Below are positions 1 to 12,651 of a stretch of 64,000 nucleotides of DNA, piece by piece; within the stretch, counting starts at the first letter, position 1; the number at the start of each line of letters is the position of its first letter. This DNA comes from Annona cherimola (Eukaryota > Streptophyta > Magnoliopsida > Magnoliales > Annonaceae), in contig CM059971.1 of NCBI GenBank assembly GCA_030490835.1, positions 56,592,012-56,656,011 on the forward strand, in the 5' to 3' direction. The notes under the pieces are model-generated. The model saw only the letters and a list, made by a program, of their open reading frames with translations. It had not been told where the DNA came from and made no database searches. Made by a program: the position numbers and the translations under genes.

Positions 1-2
1 TA

Positions 3-1004
3 TCATCAGCATTTTTAGAAAGATTTTCTTATAGATTAAACTCAGCACCTAAAAGGGTCGATTTGGAAAATCTAAAACAAAAACCAAATGAAACTTTCTC
101 TGATTTTACTGCTAGATGGAGAGCTCTTGCCGCCAAGATGAAAGTGCCCCTCCTCATAAGTGAGCAAATATCCATAATAGTAAACGCAACTCACCCTAGT
201 ATATCAGGGTATCTTATCTCCTACCCCTACACAAATTTTGCTCAGTTAATTCAAGCGGGAGAACAAGTAGAATCGGGAATAAGGCAAGGAGTAATAACAC
301 CATGGCCCCATCAAAATGGTGCCGTTAGGAAAAAGCCGGAAGTCAAAAATGCAAACAATATGGGCACTAAAGCGCAAGAGGTAAATGCAATCGGGACACC
401 TGAGAGAGAAAAGCCAAGAGAGGTTAGAAATCTCTTTCGAAAATTTACTAGAATAGCAATGTCATATACCGATATCCTTGACATGCTGATCAAAAAAAAT
501 ATTTTAAGCCCATTACAGCCAAGACCGCCACCCAACCCACTACCAAATAATTATAGAGAGGAGGAATACTGTGCATACCACCAAGGAAGGGGGCACTCAA
601 CCGATTGATGTTTTACCCTCAAGCATGCAATCCAAGATTTAATTGATGAAGGCAGAATTAAAGTAGACCCTAGTGTGCCAAATGAAAATGTCCTACAAAA
701 TCCCCTACCTACACACAGAAATGACACACCAAGAACGGTAAACTTAATAACTCATGAACACTATGGTATGGGACAATCCTTCGAGCTTAATATGATACGG
801 ATAGTGGAGCCCGAAATAGTTCTAAAAGCTGCCCCACAAAGAAACCCTCGTAATTATGGTCCTAACACTACTGAAGCCTTAATCTTACAAGGATTCAAGA
901 ATCTAAGGGTAACAAATCAAGAAGAGAAAATTTCTTATGACTCGCATCGGGTACCATGGAAATACCCGGAACCTCCAGAATGTTCAGAAATAGGAAATAT
1001 TTAA
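3..1004 (+). pseudogene. gag: Tat gag (capsid/nucleocapsid), left copy, 5'-truncated and interrupted
   Basis: The structural gag polyprotein forms the cytoplasmic particle that packages element RNA. The reading frame is open from the window edge to a TGA at 606-608, then continues in the same frame to a TAA at 1002-1004. A capsid segment (around NETFSDFTARWRALAAK) is followed by a basic stretch and a zinc-knuckle-like Cys/His cluster, CAYHQGRGHSTD. The TGA lies between the last His and the last Cys of that knuckle, so it cuts off the motif. The right copy carries the same stop. A change from an Arg CGA codon would explain it, but the original base is not known. Confidence 0.88.
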
Positions 1005-1227
1005 TCGAACGGGAGGATAAATAGGCGAGAAATAAATAAAAATCCTCCTATTTTTGAAAAAGGGGAAAATACAACTTATGATATAGCCACACAACTCAAA
1101 TCACTGCCCGCGCAAATTTCTATATGGGAGCTACTATGCACTTCCACTTTGCATCGCGAGGCTTTTACAAAAAATATTAAATAAAGCTTATATTTCAAAG
1201 GAGGTCGAGCCAGAAATAGTAGCTCAC

Positions 1228-2244
1228 ATGATAGGACAAATTATCTCCAAAAATGCCCTCACATTTACAGATGAAGAACTCCCACCTGAAGGGCGGTATC
1301 ATACACAAGCTTTAAATATAACAGTCCAATACAAAGATCTTAAAGTGCCATTTGTAACCATAGATAATGGGTCCAGTTTAAACGTATGCCCACTAAGGAC
1401 AATTAAAAGGTTAGGCATCCCCATGGACGGTCTTTGTCCAAACGACATTCAGGTTCGAGCATTTGATAATACCATTAGAAATACCTTGGGAGAGTTAGAT
1501 ATTAATTTAACCATAGGACCAGAAGAAATGACTATAACCTTTCGAATTTTAGAAATACCCGCTTCATTTAATATGTTACTAGGGAGGCCATGGATACACC
1601 AGGTGAGTGCCGTTCCATCCTCATTACACCAAAAAATTAAGTTTGCAACCAATGGAAAAATAGTCGTAATCAATGCTGACCCCGAAATAATCATTCCTAG
1701 GGAAGAAAACATGAGTTACGAAGTCCCCCTAGTGGAAGCATATGAATCACCCGAACCATTACCATTTGCTGAGTCCCTTATAGAAAATATAAATTTTATC
1801 CCCTCAGGACCCATAATATCTGATAAATATATAATTACACTAGCAGAAAGGCAAATCAGTCAATATAAAATCAAACATGGCACAAAAGCCAATTTAATCA
1901 ATCTCCAAGAAAAAAAAGATAAATACGGCCTGGGTTATGACCCGGAAAAACCACAATTAAAGAAAACTAAAAGCCAAAATATTTTCTCAAGCGCCGGATT
2001 TTTCCTACATGATTCAGAAGAAGAAAAGCGATTAAATACAATATTAATGATTCAAAATACGACCAATCAAGAAAAAAAAATATTTTCAAAACAAGCAAGG
2101 AAAATAATGAAAAGAGATGGTACACAATGCCCACCTGTTCAACATCCCCCTCACAAAGAACTCTCATCCCATCCCCGAGTTACAAAAGAGGTCCCATTGA
2201 GAAAGAGCTTTGGGCCAGCATCTACTGTGCCCAAACAACTATAG
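1228..2244 (+). pseudogene. Tat aspartic protease region, left copy
   Basis: Retroviral-type aspartic protease domain that would process the polyprotein. Residues 46-49 of the 338-residue open segment are DNGS, the usual Tat-lineage variant of the D-T/S-G active site; the flap-end motif LLGRPW follows near residue 118. The segment is out of frame with gag, and readable codons for the same domain extend upstream to about 1130, so a frameshift lies near 1155-1165. The segment runs into a second frame change before 2244. It is identical to the right copy over the stretches compared. Confidence 0.85.
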
Positions 2245-3618
2245 AATCCTCAGAAGAAGACAGCAATAAGAGGGCAGGAGATGAAGAGTTACAAAAACAA
2301 ATGGAGAAAATGGAAGGCAAAGACACGACGGTCGCTGAAGATTTTGAAGTCATCAATTTAGGAACTAAAGACGACCCCAAAATACTAAGGTTAGGAAAGC
2401 AATTATCCGAAGAAGAAAAAGGTACAATGATAGCTCTCCTTAAATCAAGGTTAATAAATTTTGCTTTTTCTTATAATGATATGCCAGGATTGGATGAAAA
2501 TCTTATCACTCACCAACTCCCGATAAAAAAGGAAATTAAACCAATAAAACAGAAGCTCAGAAGAATAAAACCAGAATGGGTTCCAAAGATCAGGGAAGAA
2601 ATTATTAAGCAATATAATGCTGGATTTTTAAGAGTAAGCCATTATCCTGAATGGTTGGCCAACATAGTGCCCGTACCAAAAAAAGATGGTAAAGTCAGAA
2701 TGTGCGTAGATTATAGGGATCTTAATAAGGCAAGTCCGAAAGATGATTTTCCTTTACCCCATATTGATACCCTAGTAGACAGTACATCTAGATATAGTTG
2801 GTTTTCCTTCATGGATGGATTTTCTGGCTATAATCAAATTAAAGTTGCACCAGAAGATCAAGAAAAAACGTCTTTTATCACTCCATGGGGGACATTTTGT
2901 TATAAGGTTATGCCATTTGGACTAAAAAATGCAGGAGCTACTTATCAAAAGGGCAATGACCGCTATTTTTCATGATATGATGGGTAAAGAGGTAGAAGTT
3001 TACGTGGACGATATTATTGTGCGTTCTCACTCTTTTGTCGACCATTTACAAAACTTAAAAAAATTATTTGATAGAATGAAAAATTTTCAACTCAAACTTA
3101 ACCCAAGCAAGTGTGTATTTGGAGCTAGGAAAGGGCGATTATTAGGATTCATTGTAAGCAAAGATCAAATACAGGTAGATAATGAAAAGGTGAGAGCCAT
3201 CCTAGAAATGCACCCACCCAAGACCGAAAAAGAAATTAGAGGATTCTTAGGGAGGTTACAATACATTAGCAGATTCATCTCAAAGTTAACCTTGACATGC
3301 GAACCCATATTCAAGCTTTTGAAAAAAGATTCACCTAAAAAATGGACAGCGGACTGTCAACTGGCTTTTAATAAAATCAAAACCTATCTTACAAATCCAC
3401 CTATATTGATGCCGCCTGCTGCAGATAACCCGTTAATCTTATATTTATCAATTACACCCATAGCTATGGGAGGAGTATTAGGGCAATGTGATATTAGTAA
3501 CAAAAAAGAATTACCTATTTATTATTTCAGTAAAAAATTCACGCCGACTGAAATTAAATATCCTGAAATCGAAAAAGTATGCCTAGCATTAGTTATAGCC
3601 ATTTCTAAATTAAGATAA
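2127..3618 (+). pseudogene. Tat reverse transcriptase and first RNase H, left copy
   Basis: RNA-dependent DNA polymerase followed by the standard gypsy RNase H. Palm motifs are visible in order: MCVDYRDLNK, FMDGFSGYNQI, then YVDD. Between the FGLKNAGATYQ motif and YVDD an extra base in an A-run near 2948 shifts the frame, splitting the enzyme at 2975/2929. RNase H continues (LGQCDISNKKELPIYYFSKK) to an in-frame TAA at 3616-3618. Both lesions are also in the right copy, so they predate the duplication. Confidence 0.88.
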
Positions 3619-3624
3619 TATATT

Positions 3625-4701
3625 ATGTCAAGGACAGTTTTGCTGATTTCTAAACAAGATCCTCTTAGATATCTGTGTCAAAAAACTGCTCTCACTGGAA
3701 GGTTGGCTAAATGGCAACTGCTCCTTACGGAATTTGATATTGTTTATGTATCACAAAAAGCGGTCAAAGGACAGGTAGTAGCCAATTATTTAGCTGCACA
3801 AGCCTTACCAGATTTTCAACCTTTACAAGATCAATTTCCAGATGAAAACATTTTAACTATAAATGAGGAGACAGAAGCTACTCATTGGAAAATGTATCTC
3901 GACGGTGCACGGAACATGAATGGTGGAGGAATAGGGGTAATTTTATATGACCCTAGAGGGCTATCCCACTATGATAGCAAGAAAAATTCTGTTTCCATGC
4001 ACCAACAATGTTGCAGAATATGAAGCATGTTTAACTGGTATTAAAGAAGCTTATAATCTGGGGCAGATAAACTACAAATATTTGGAGACTCAGAATTGGT
4101 AATTAATCAATCTACTGGAGAATGGGAAACTAGAGATGAAAAATTAAAACCCTACCAAATTACTTTAGCCAAGTTTGTAAGTCAATTCGAAGAAGTTACT
4201 TTTTCATATAGTCCAAGAAATCAAAATCAGTTAGCAGATGCCTTAGCCAATTTAGCTACAGTTATAGATATCCCGTACAGGTTAGCTTCACAAGAAGTTC
4301 AAATATATATAACAAACGACCCTGCTTACTGTCTATCTATAGAAGAAGAAAGTATTGCAAAAGAAAAACTAAAACCTTGGTATTACGACATAAAGAAATA
4401 TGTCACAGATCAGACTTTTGAAGAATATGCAAGCTTTGTGGATAAGCGCACCATCAGGAGACTAGCTTATCACTTTGTAATAATTGATGATATATTATAT
4501 CGTAAATCTTATAACCAATTATTACTAAGATGTGTGGATGAAGAAGAAGCTAAGGAAATAATGATCAAAATACATGAAGGAGAATGTGGTTCCCATATGA
4601 ATGGAATAATGCTAGCAAAGAAAATTTTACGCCAAGGTTACTATTGGTTAACCCTAGAACGAGACTGCGCTCATTTTGTGAGCAAATGCACTAAGTGCTA
4701 G
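3625..4701 (+). pseudogene. Tat connection, archaeal-type second RNase H and integrase zinc finger, left copy
   Basis: After the RNase H tail (LLTEFDIVYVSQKAVKGQ) comes a second RNase H starting MYLDGARNMNGGG and continuing through the GDSELVINQS-type motif. This extra archaeal-type RNase H is diagnostic of the Tat lineage. It is broken twice here: an extra T near 3964, found only in this copy, and a missing base near 4060 shared with the right copy. The end of the region encodes the start of integrase with His/Cys zinc-binding residues (HEGECGSH ... CTKC) and stops at TAG 4699-4701. Confidence 0.85.
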
Positions 4702-5631
4702 GAACATGGGGACCTTATCCATACTCCGGCTAACGAATTACATAATATGACCACTCCTTGGCCATTTTCAACATGGGGAATAGATATTATAGGAAAAATA
4801 TCACCAAAATCATCAAATAATCATGAATATATTCTAGTAGCGGTGGAAATATTTTACTAAATGGGTAGAAGCTACTTCTTTTCCAACAATTAATACCAAT
4901 CATGTTATTAAATTTGTGAAACATGATATTTTGACAAGGTTTGGTGTACCCAATATTCTGCTTAGCGATAACGGAGCAGTATTTACAAGCCAAAAAATGA
5001 GAGAATTTTTACAACAATATAAAATTCAACATCATAAATCAAGCCCATATCGACCGCAAGCTAATGGGGCAGTAGAAGCTGGCTAATAAAATCTTAATTA
5101 AAATATTAGGAAAAATGGTAGAAAGTTACAGGGATTGGGTAGATAAATTACCATATGCCCTATGGGCCTACAGGACATCGATTAGAACTGCAACGGGATT
5201 TTCCCCATATGTACTAACCTATGGGATGGAGGCAGTATTACCAGTTGAAGTGGAAATACCGACTCTAAGGGTCTTGAAAGGAAAATAACATGAGTTCAGA
5301 AGAGTGGATTGATGCCCGACTCATACAACTAAACCTTTTAGAGGAAAAGAGGGTAAGAGCATTATCGCATACATATGCTTATCAACGGCGAATGGCAAAA
5401 GCATATAACAAAAATATAAGGTATTGCAAATTCCAAAAAGGAGATTTAGTGTTAAAAAAGATCTTCGTGCCCCAACCGTCAGACAGAAGAGGCAAATTTA
5501 GGCCTTAATGGGAAGGCTCATAGATAGTAAAAGAGGTATTAGATAATGGAGCTTTGATAATATCTCGTTCTGAGGAATCCGCGATAGCAGAATTAGTAAG
5601 TATAGATCACGTAAAAAAATATTTTCAATAA
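4702..5631 (+). pseudogene. Tat integrase catalytic core and C-terminus, left copy
   Basis: DDE integrase that would insert element DNA into chromosomes. WGIDIIGK, LSDNGAVF and the E-bearing ANGAVEA motif are readable in different frames because this copy has three extra single bases near 4849, 5081 and 5279 that the right copy lacks. Two further stops, TAA and TAG just after GKFRP (5506-5530), are shared. The readable C-terminus ends with DHVKKYFQ at 5631. The core is open in the right copy, so these three insertions are recent or are sequence errors. Confidence 0.86.
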
Positions 5632-6562
5632 TTAGTCTCCTCTTAAACAAAAGACCTCATGGGTCCTATACTTGACCAAATAAAAATAACTTTTTCATTT
5701 TTCTAAAAAAAAAAAGAAAGGGAAACTCCAACCCTACCACATCCTATCTTCCTCGTTGCTTTGGAAAAATTGCAATTTGTTAAGGGAACACTTGAATACT
5801 CTATTTGAATTTTAACATCGCCTTAGTACCTTTTCTCATACCACTTTTACCTACCTTTTTTTCTTTTTTTTTAAAAAAAAAATATACGAAAAAACTATGG
5901 CATCTCATAAATCTTTTTTATCCATCCTACATATGATCCATCTAATCTAACACTCTATTTCATAAAAATCTTTCATTATTTCATCTGTTTCCTTTTGCCT
6001 AAAAAAAAACGTGCAACAAAGGAAAATGGAACGTGTATTTACAAAAAAAAGAAGAAAAGAAAATTGAAAATATACCCATCCCATACATCATTGTCCTTTA
6101 AAAAAAAATTAATAAATATAGGTGGACAATTCTAACTATTATTTCCCATCGTTCAAAACCTGTATATTAGCAAAATTACCAAAGCTAAAAAGCTCTTTCA
6201 GCATGGTTGTCTACGTATAAACTCATAAGAGGATATAACTTAAGAGTCCAAGATTAATAAACACACATAGTTAAATTCAGGCAAAAGACCATATATCCAA
6301 AAAATATATTCATCATCATAAAAGTGTTTACATAACCTGTTTTACATGTATAGAACCCATAACATGAATTTTGCACTCTAAAAGCTTCCACAAATAAACA
6401 AAAATACAAATTCAATACAGGGAGTTTTAAGAGTTCAACGTTCATGTCATACAAAAATCCAAAAAAAAAACAATATGAAGATCCAAAGTTCAACTTGAAG
6501 GAGGTGCTTGTGTAGTAGCGGTTGACCTTGGCTCTAGAGATATCTCATACTGGGAAAGCACT
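5632..6562. other. Left Tat copy: AT-rich spacer between pol and the antisense gene
   Basis: AT-rich, with several A- and T-runs and no supportable ORF. It probably contains the 3' untranslated end of the reverse-strand gene that finishes near 6490-6563. Confidence 0.6.
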
Positions 6563-9020
6563 TCACGATTGGAGGTTAGGACGTCTGACAATTGGTCCAA
6601 TGGAGGAAGCCAGTGAAGTAATCTGCATCCTCAAGTCCTGAATCTGTGTCTCTAGATGAGGAGGAATTGTCACAGGTACGCCAATTTCTATCGCTTCAGC
6701 TTCAGCATCCTGTGGAACCTCATGAACTTCAGGAACCATGTGACCCATTTCTGCAGCTAGCCAGTTCCTATAGTTTAGGGAAGATTCAGGCAGTCCAGTA
6801 AAGGTTAGTCCTAATTCTATGGTAGATAGACTAAAATGCCAACCATTGAGTATCTCGTCTGTTATAGCAGCCCCACTGTACTCAGTAAACTTAGTATAGA
6901 CTCCACTCATAATTGGAACACATTGGAAAATACCAAATTGACGGAGAAATCTTTGAGGATTATAAGAACAATAACCCGAGACTCCTAATAAAGTAAGACA
7001 TTTATAATCCCTACAACATACAAGAGGGTCAACAAATAGCCAAGATGCTTTCCAACAAACTCTTTCTTCAGATAAGTTAGATAAATGAGAAAGCAAATCT
7101 GCAGGTAAAGGAGTCCACTCAAGGCTTAATAAGGTACTGGTAAGATAAGGAAGATGGACCATATGTTCAGGGATAGGTGGAATACATCTCAAGTGTTCCA
7201 TTAACCAAACCTGCAATAAAAAATAAAATTTCAGCAACGTACTCCCAAGGAAAATACAATATAATAAACAGCTGGGTATGTAAGTTCATCTCATTCATGA
7301 AAGGTAAAGCATCACAAGCTCCATTGACCCATAAAAGTGCCTATAACAAAAGGAAGTCTGAAGGAAATCAGCAATGAATCGAAAGATTTTTTTTAGATTT
7401 AATGAAAGTGACATTCAACAGCTACATGCAGAAATGTTTTTTTAAAAAAAAAACTGATAGTCTCAAAAAAAAAAGAGAAGAGAAGGGGAAGACATTTCAG
7501 AATTAGGGTTTCAGACCTGACAATGTGCATATAGGCATAATATTTCAGAGTCAAGATTTCAGGATTAACAATTATAGAATTGATAATTTCAAAAGAAAAG
7601 AAAGATACTTCAGAGGTAACAACTATACAAGAGCATGGTTTCAGAATGGATAACCTCAAAAAAAAATGTCATATAAATTTAGATTTCATAAGTTCAAGTT
7701 TAAATCTCACATAGAACGATTCAAGTATCCCAAAAATATAACATCTCAGATTCTCAAAGAGGCATACAAAAATTCCAAGTATAACTTTAGAAGTAACAGT
7801 CCAGCATGCAAAATCCCACATTTTATAATCTCAAAATGATAAGTAAAGTTTCAGACTCAAATAACATTAAGACAGCATGTAGAGTTTCAGGTTAGACAAC
7901 TTACTACGACATGCAAAGCTCTAGATTTGATAACTACAAAAAAAAAGTATACTTTCAAAAAATGATAACGAGCTTAGCAATTTAAGAAGAAATAAATCAG
8001 TAAACCAGTTAAAGATTCCCATTTCTCAAGAATTAGCGGCCTCACAATAGCATGCAAACTCTCAAGCACAAAAAGAGGGGGGTTTCAGGCATGATAGATC
8101 CACATCTAGCATGTATAGTTTGGATTAAACCAAAAAAAAAGAGAGGGAAGGATTAAAGGTAGTACATATTATTACACTATAAAAGAGATCCCTGCCTCCA
8201 AAACCTATAATAGAACTCGTGTCTCAAAAAAGAACAAGTCGAAAGGCACTTGATTAAAGGCAATACATGTCATGTATGAGAAAAGACATGCTTTACAAAA
8301 GAAAATAAACATAGTAGCACTTACTTGTAAAACAGAAAGGCATCCTTGTAAAGGGCTAGCTCCTTCATGAAACCGGGTCAGTCCTTCATGAATCCCAGCC
8401 AAAATGCTAGGGACTAAGGGTTTTCTCAATATGGCCAAATGCACAAAAGAGAGAAGCTGTAATTTCAGGAAAATATCTGATGGAAGAAGAATTTCAGCAA
8501 GAATTCCTAGAATCAAAGCATTTCTGCATGAAGCACCTCTAGGAGTACCAGGATGTTCTCTATGGACAGAAAAATCCTCATAAAACAGGTCTAGAGAGAT
8601 GGCAGGGGACTCACTGGGGGCAGCCAAGTCATATCTCCGAGGATTTGCATTGAACAAATAAGTAAACAGGTCCTCACCCACAGGCCCGGGAGGCAAAACA
8701 GAAATATCCCTAAATAGCGGTAACCTGGTAAGCTTAGAAACCTCCTCTAAGGAAGGGGACAATTCTACATTTCCAAATCTAAATACCCCTAAGGAAGGGA
8801 TCCAGAATCTAGCTGCAGTTTCTAGGAAAGTATAATTCAAAACAACCCTAGTCAGTTCCAAGCATTCTCCCAAATGAAAGGAAGCTAACTCAACCCTTTC
8901 AATGGCTGACAAAGTAGCAACCCATCTAGACAACCTTTGACCAGCAAAAGGAATACCCAAGTTAGAATTACTCCCACTAGATGAGGAAGAACTAGACCTA
9001 ATAGGATGAATACCATTCAT
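6563..9020 (-). pseudogene. Antisense two-exon gene, plant-mobile-domain/DUF7745-like, left copy (frameshifted C-terminus)
   Basis: Reverse-strand gene inside the retrotransposon. Exon 1 (9020 down to 8325, 232 codons) begins MNGIHPIRSSSS and contains RFWIPSLGVFRFGNVELSP, close to the FW..VFRFG.VEL.PTLEE motif of plant mobile domain/DUF7745-type proteins. It ends CAA before a perfect GTAAGT donor. The intron is 8324-7211 (1114 bases) and ends TTTTTTATTGCAG. Exon 2 starts at 7210 and continues in frame with VWLMEHL, another family motif. An extra G near 6594 shifts the last ~25 codons, so the product ends SIGPIVRRPNLQS at 6563; the right copy lacks this change. Gene and splice sites are seen; family membership is by resemblance. 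Confidence 0.75.
7211..8324 (-). other. Predicted intron of the antisense gene, left copy
   Basis: On the reverse strand it begins GTAAGT and ends with a T-rich tract plus CAG; length 1114 bases, AT-rich, with no coding signal. Removing it keeps the frame across VLQ/VWLMEHL. Confidence 0.7.
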
Positions 9021-10833
9021 GTTTCAAAAAGGTAAGGGCTCAAAAGCAGAAAAGAAAATAGATAAGAAGAAATCAAAAGGAACAATGGAGGAAGAGCAGA
9101 ACAACGTATGGACAAATGCCAGTAAGGACTCAGCAATAGAGCATAAATAGAAGGAAAGGATGTCAAAGAAATCAGGGGTACACAGTGTGACCCAAAGTCA
9201 AATAAGGTTCATTCATATCAACAGTCAGCTCATTACAAGTCTAGAGAAGCAGTAAGTTACTACAACACAAAGTAAAATAGTACTAGTAATAAGTAACTTT
9301 CAATGATTATTAAAAAAAATCTTTATACAAGTACAAGGATCAGGGGTCATTTCCCTGTAGAGCTTGATTACACAACAGAAAAGTGACTTGTGCTTATTCC
9401 ATTCGATATACCCTAATCATAAGATATGACCCATCAGCAATACAGAGAAGATAATTCCTTACAATCATTACATGATCAGGAAAAGCTGAATTTTGGACAA
9501 AAGAAAGACTATGAGACAAGTTCCATCACAGTAGCACTGAAAAGACAACTCCTTACAGTCATCATTCTGAAAAGTGGAAATAAATTATTATACACAAGTT
9601 TTAGAATTGAAAGACAAGTTCCATCAACAGTAGCACCGAAAAGACAACTCTTTACATCATCATTCTGAAAAGAGGAATAAATTATTATAAGAATTGAAAG
9701 ACAAATTCCATCAACAGTAGCACTGAAAAGACAACTCTTCACAATCATCATTCTGAAAAGTATTACCAGAGGACATGTTTCCATTAACAGTGTTGTAAAG
9801 GCAATTCTATATAATCATTACATATCCTAGAAAATAGAATTAGGGGTTACCAGACAAAGCACGCAAAAAGCATGCCTCAGAAAAGATTACTATTTACAAT
9901 CATCACTTATCTAGGAAAAACAGAATTTTGAATTAATGAATATAGTTTAAAATTAAAAAAAAAAGAGTAGACTATTTAATAAACTAATAGCACTGTAGAT
10001 TAGAGATACCAAAAGATAAGTAGGGCACTAATTAGACAATAGTTAAAGAATCTAGGATAATCTTTACAAAGGCATAAATAGCTATATAAGAGAACGCCTA
10101 TAGAAGCAAGTAGGAAAATATATTAAGAGAAGAGCATAGTAAAAGTATCATTAGTTTAATACTAGAAAGAGAAGAAAGGGAAGGAAATGAAATAAAACCT
10201 GAGTTACATGAGTGAGACAATCGACCATTACCAAAATTCATTAATAAAAACCTTCTATTACTGATTGGTCTAATGAAAACCCAAACCATACCACAAGTCA
10301 TCTAGCCACAAATCTCCCGAGAGTGCATCATAAGATAACCTGCTTAATTTTAAAATATATACATAAATAGACAGATTTGTTTCATGATTAGACGGGACAA
10401 AATTAACAATCTTTAACATAATACCATACAAAGTAACCATAGTTCATCTGCACATCATCAAACACATAGCATAAATCTAGCTTTAAAATGAATAGGGTAA
10501 TTAGCACGCAAGAAATCACATATTGTTAACTAATTTAGAGTTACACAAACTATTGAGCATGTGCGCATTATTAGTTGCGTTCATAATCGAATCAAGATGA
10601 ATAGTACAGGTCATACGGGAAGCAGATATATTTATAAACTGAATCAAACCATATTGACATACATGATCAATAGAGTAAAAAAAAAAGAAGTTATGTTTAA
10701 CAGGTATTTAAGAATAACAGTCACGTTAAGTGAGGAAAATTGGTAACTAATGGAGATGGGAACACAATAAAAAAAAATTTTGGAAAAGAAAAAGAGACGT
10801 TACATCAGCACAACAAAGGAAGAGAGAAATCTA

Positions 10834-10864
<31 letters not shown>

Positions 10865-11003
10865 TAACTGTCTTGTAAAAATTAAATTTTGATAACATAC
10901 GAACACAAGAACCTCCACATTTCAAACTATCCAAGAAAAAGAGAGAGAAAGGGAAATAGAATAAAAAAAATAATAATAAAAAAGAAAGCAACATAGATCA
11001 TCA
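9021..11003. other. Left Tat copy: region upstream of the antisense gene, mostly non-coding
   Basis: AT-rich, without a convincing ORF. It holds a ~90-bp minisatellite (9440-9840), an (AAT)n microsatellite at 10834-10863, and on the reverse strand a pyrimidine-rich stretch ending AG (TTTTCTGCTTTTGAG) about 25-40 bases before the antisense start codon, which could be a splice acceptor for a leader exon. Confidence 0.5.
9440..9840. repeat. ~90-bp minisatellite, left copy
   Basis: Three clear units start with GACAAGTTCC-type sequence at 9515, 9613 and 9700 (periods 98 and 87). They share GTAGCACTGAAAAGACAACT and CATCATTCTGAAAAG. More diverged partial units lie before and after. Confidence 0.8.
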
Positions 11004-12110
11004 GCCATTACCGATCTTCACTGTCTTCGATGTTGCGACGGTCGCGGACAATCAGGGTAGCCGCCTACAACAAGCCGTCCAAGTAATTTAGCTCACAGTG
11101 AACCTTTATCGATCCTGATAGCATGCCTCAACAAGGGCCCATCGATCCCGAGGGAAAACGCATCCATTCCATGTATTCCGACTTCTCTACACCCCAACTG
11201 GATGCCAACAACTCTGCAAGCTCCTAGGCCCTGCCCAAGACATCCTCCCTCCTCTGGAACCTCAACCCAAAGAAGGAAAATCGATCCAAAGTCCCAATGA
11301 CGAAAAGAGGGGAAAAGGTAATAGGGGAAAAGGGACTTACCCACGATAAATCAGCGAGAGAAGCAACAGGAAAAAAAGGGATCTCGACGGAAGGAGATCC
11401 CCGCTGACGGATCCTCGATGTTGTACCAGCTCCGGCAATCCAGCAGCAGCATCTCCTCCCTTATTCCTTCTCTTCTTTTCCCATCATACCACCAAAGCCA
11501 CAAGATCTGACAGCAACGGAAGGACAATGATTCCCCGACGCCGCTGAGCTCCCTGCAAATACTGCGGGGGCAACAGGGGAAATAGCAGTCGTGGACGCCT
11601 TGAAGCCTGCAGGCCGTAAAGTTGCAACCGCGAAGGCAGCTTCGGGAATGACGGTGGCTTGAAAGACTCGCGGGAAGCGGCTGCAGGAGGTAACCACGGT
11701 TGCAGATATTGATAGGAGTAGACGGAAGAAAATAAGGGATGTCCTGCCCTCCGGACGATCAACCGGCGAAGTCGTCCTCTCCGGCAACGGCTACTACAGA
11801 TCTCGGTGACAGCCCTTTAGTGCTATCCCGGCTTCAGAAGCCGATGACGCTTCCTCTCCAGCCAACGGCACGGCAACAGCAGATCCCGCGGCGTCGTGTC
11901 CTCCTTGCCGACCAGCTGCCAGCGTCTTCTCCTTGGAGGGCCGGCAATCGCAGCCCCGGCAGCGAGGAGAGAAGGAGGAGACGGCGTAGATGGCAACAAG
12001 ATGAAATGGGAAGGCCAACTCGATACCTAACCCTAAAGCTCCTTTCAAATACGGTGATCCTCATGACCACCATCTCCTGTTCGCCATCATAATCAAGGGC
12101 TCATCCGAAC
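11004..12110 (-). promoter_or_regulatory. GC-rich island, possible spliced leader/promoter of the antisense gene (left copy)
   Basis: Over about 1.1 kb the composition turns GC- and CpG-rich, unlike everything else in the element. Short ORFs occur on both strands but none resembles a known protein, and they overlap one another. On the reverse strand there are good donor-like sites (GTGG/GTAAGT at about 11340, ATCG/GTAATG at about 11018) and an acceptor-like TTGTAG near 11069. A multi-exon 5' leader feeding the gene that starts at 9020 is my inference. A captured host promoter or first exon is an alternative. Confidence 0.4.
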
Positions 12111-12290
12111 CGCCCGATTCAGGATTGTCAATATGAACAAGGTACACCTACTTGCACTTAACCCTGCAAAAGATGAGTTATATATTTTAGTATGATATTA
12201 TTATTATTATTTTTTAAAAAAAAACCCTTGAAAAAATATACATATAAGCAAGGAAAAGAAAAAATGGATGAAAGAAAAGAAAAGGGTCAA

Positions 12291-12322
<32 letters not shown>

Positions 12323-12651
12323 ACGAACCTAAAGTAAGAAATTATTAGAAATTTCTTTCGCCATATATAAAATTCAATAACACAATAAAAAAGAAAGTAA
12401 AAAAAAAGGATTAATATAAACAAGAAGAAAAAAGTAATTAGCAAAAGGTTTTCAACAAAATTAAAGGTCAAAAAATATATATATATAATAAATAATAATA
12501 ATAATAATAATAATAACAAAAGGCAATAAACTTCATATGAAAATTGACAAAAAAGGGGGTACCACAACATTTTCCCATCTAATGAGGCAACTACTAATAT
12601 CATTATGAAAAGTAGTAAAATATATAAGAAAAATAAAAATAATGAAAAAAA
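12111..12651. other. Left Tat copy: AT-rich region with microsatellites
   Basis: Contains an (AT)n run of 26 bases at 12291-12316 (16 bases in the right copy) and an (AAT)n run at about 12487-12516. Long Phe/Leu-rich reading frames here are translations of A-runs on the opposite strand, not genes. Confidence 0.7.

Noticed and set aside
311..535. Small antisense frames under gag and pol (e.g. 311-535, 1449-1712, 1967-2167)
   Set aside because: Mirror frames of real sense coding sequence, repeated identically in both Tat copies, with no domain or splice context.
11461..12092. Several overlapping Arg/Pro/Ser-rich reading frames on both strands
   Set aside because: They arise from GC-rich composition with few stops, overlap each other, and one changes frame between the two copies through a single G; none resembles a known protein.
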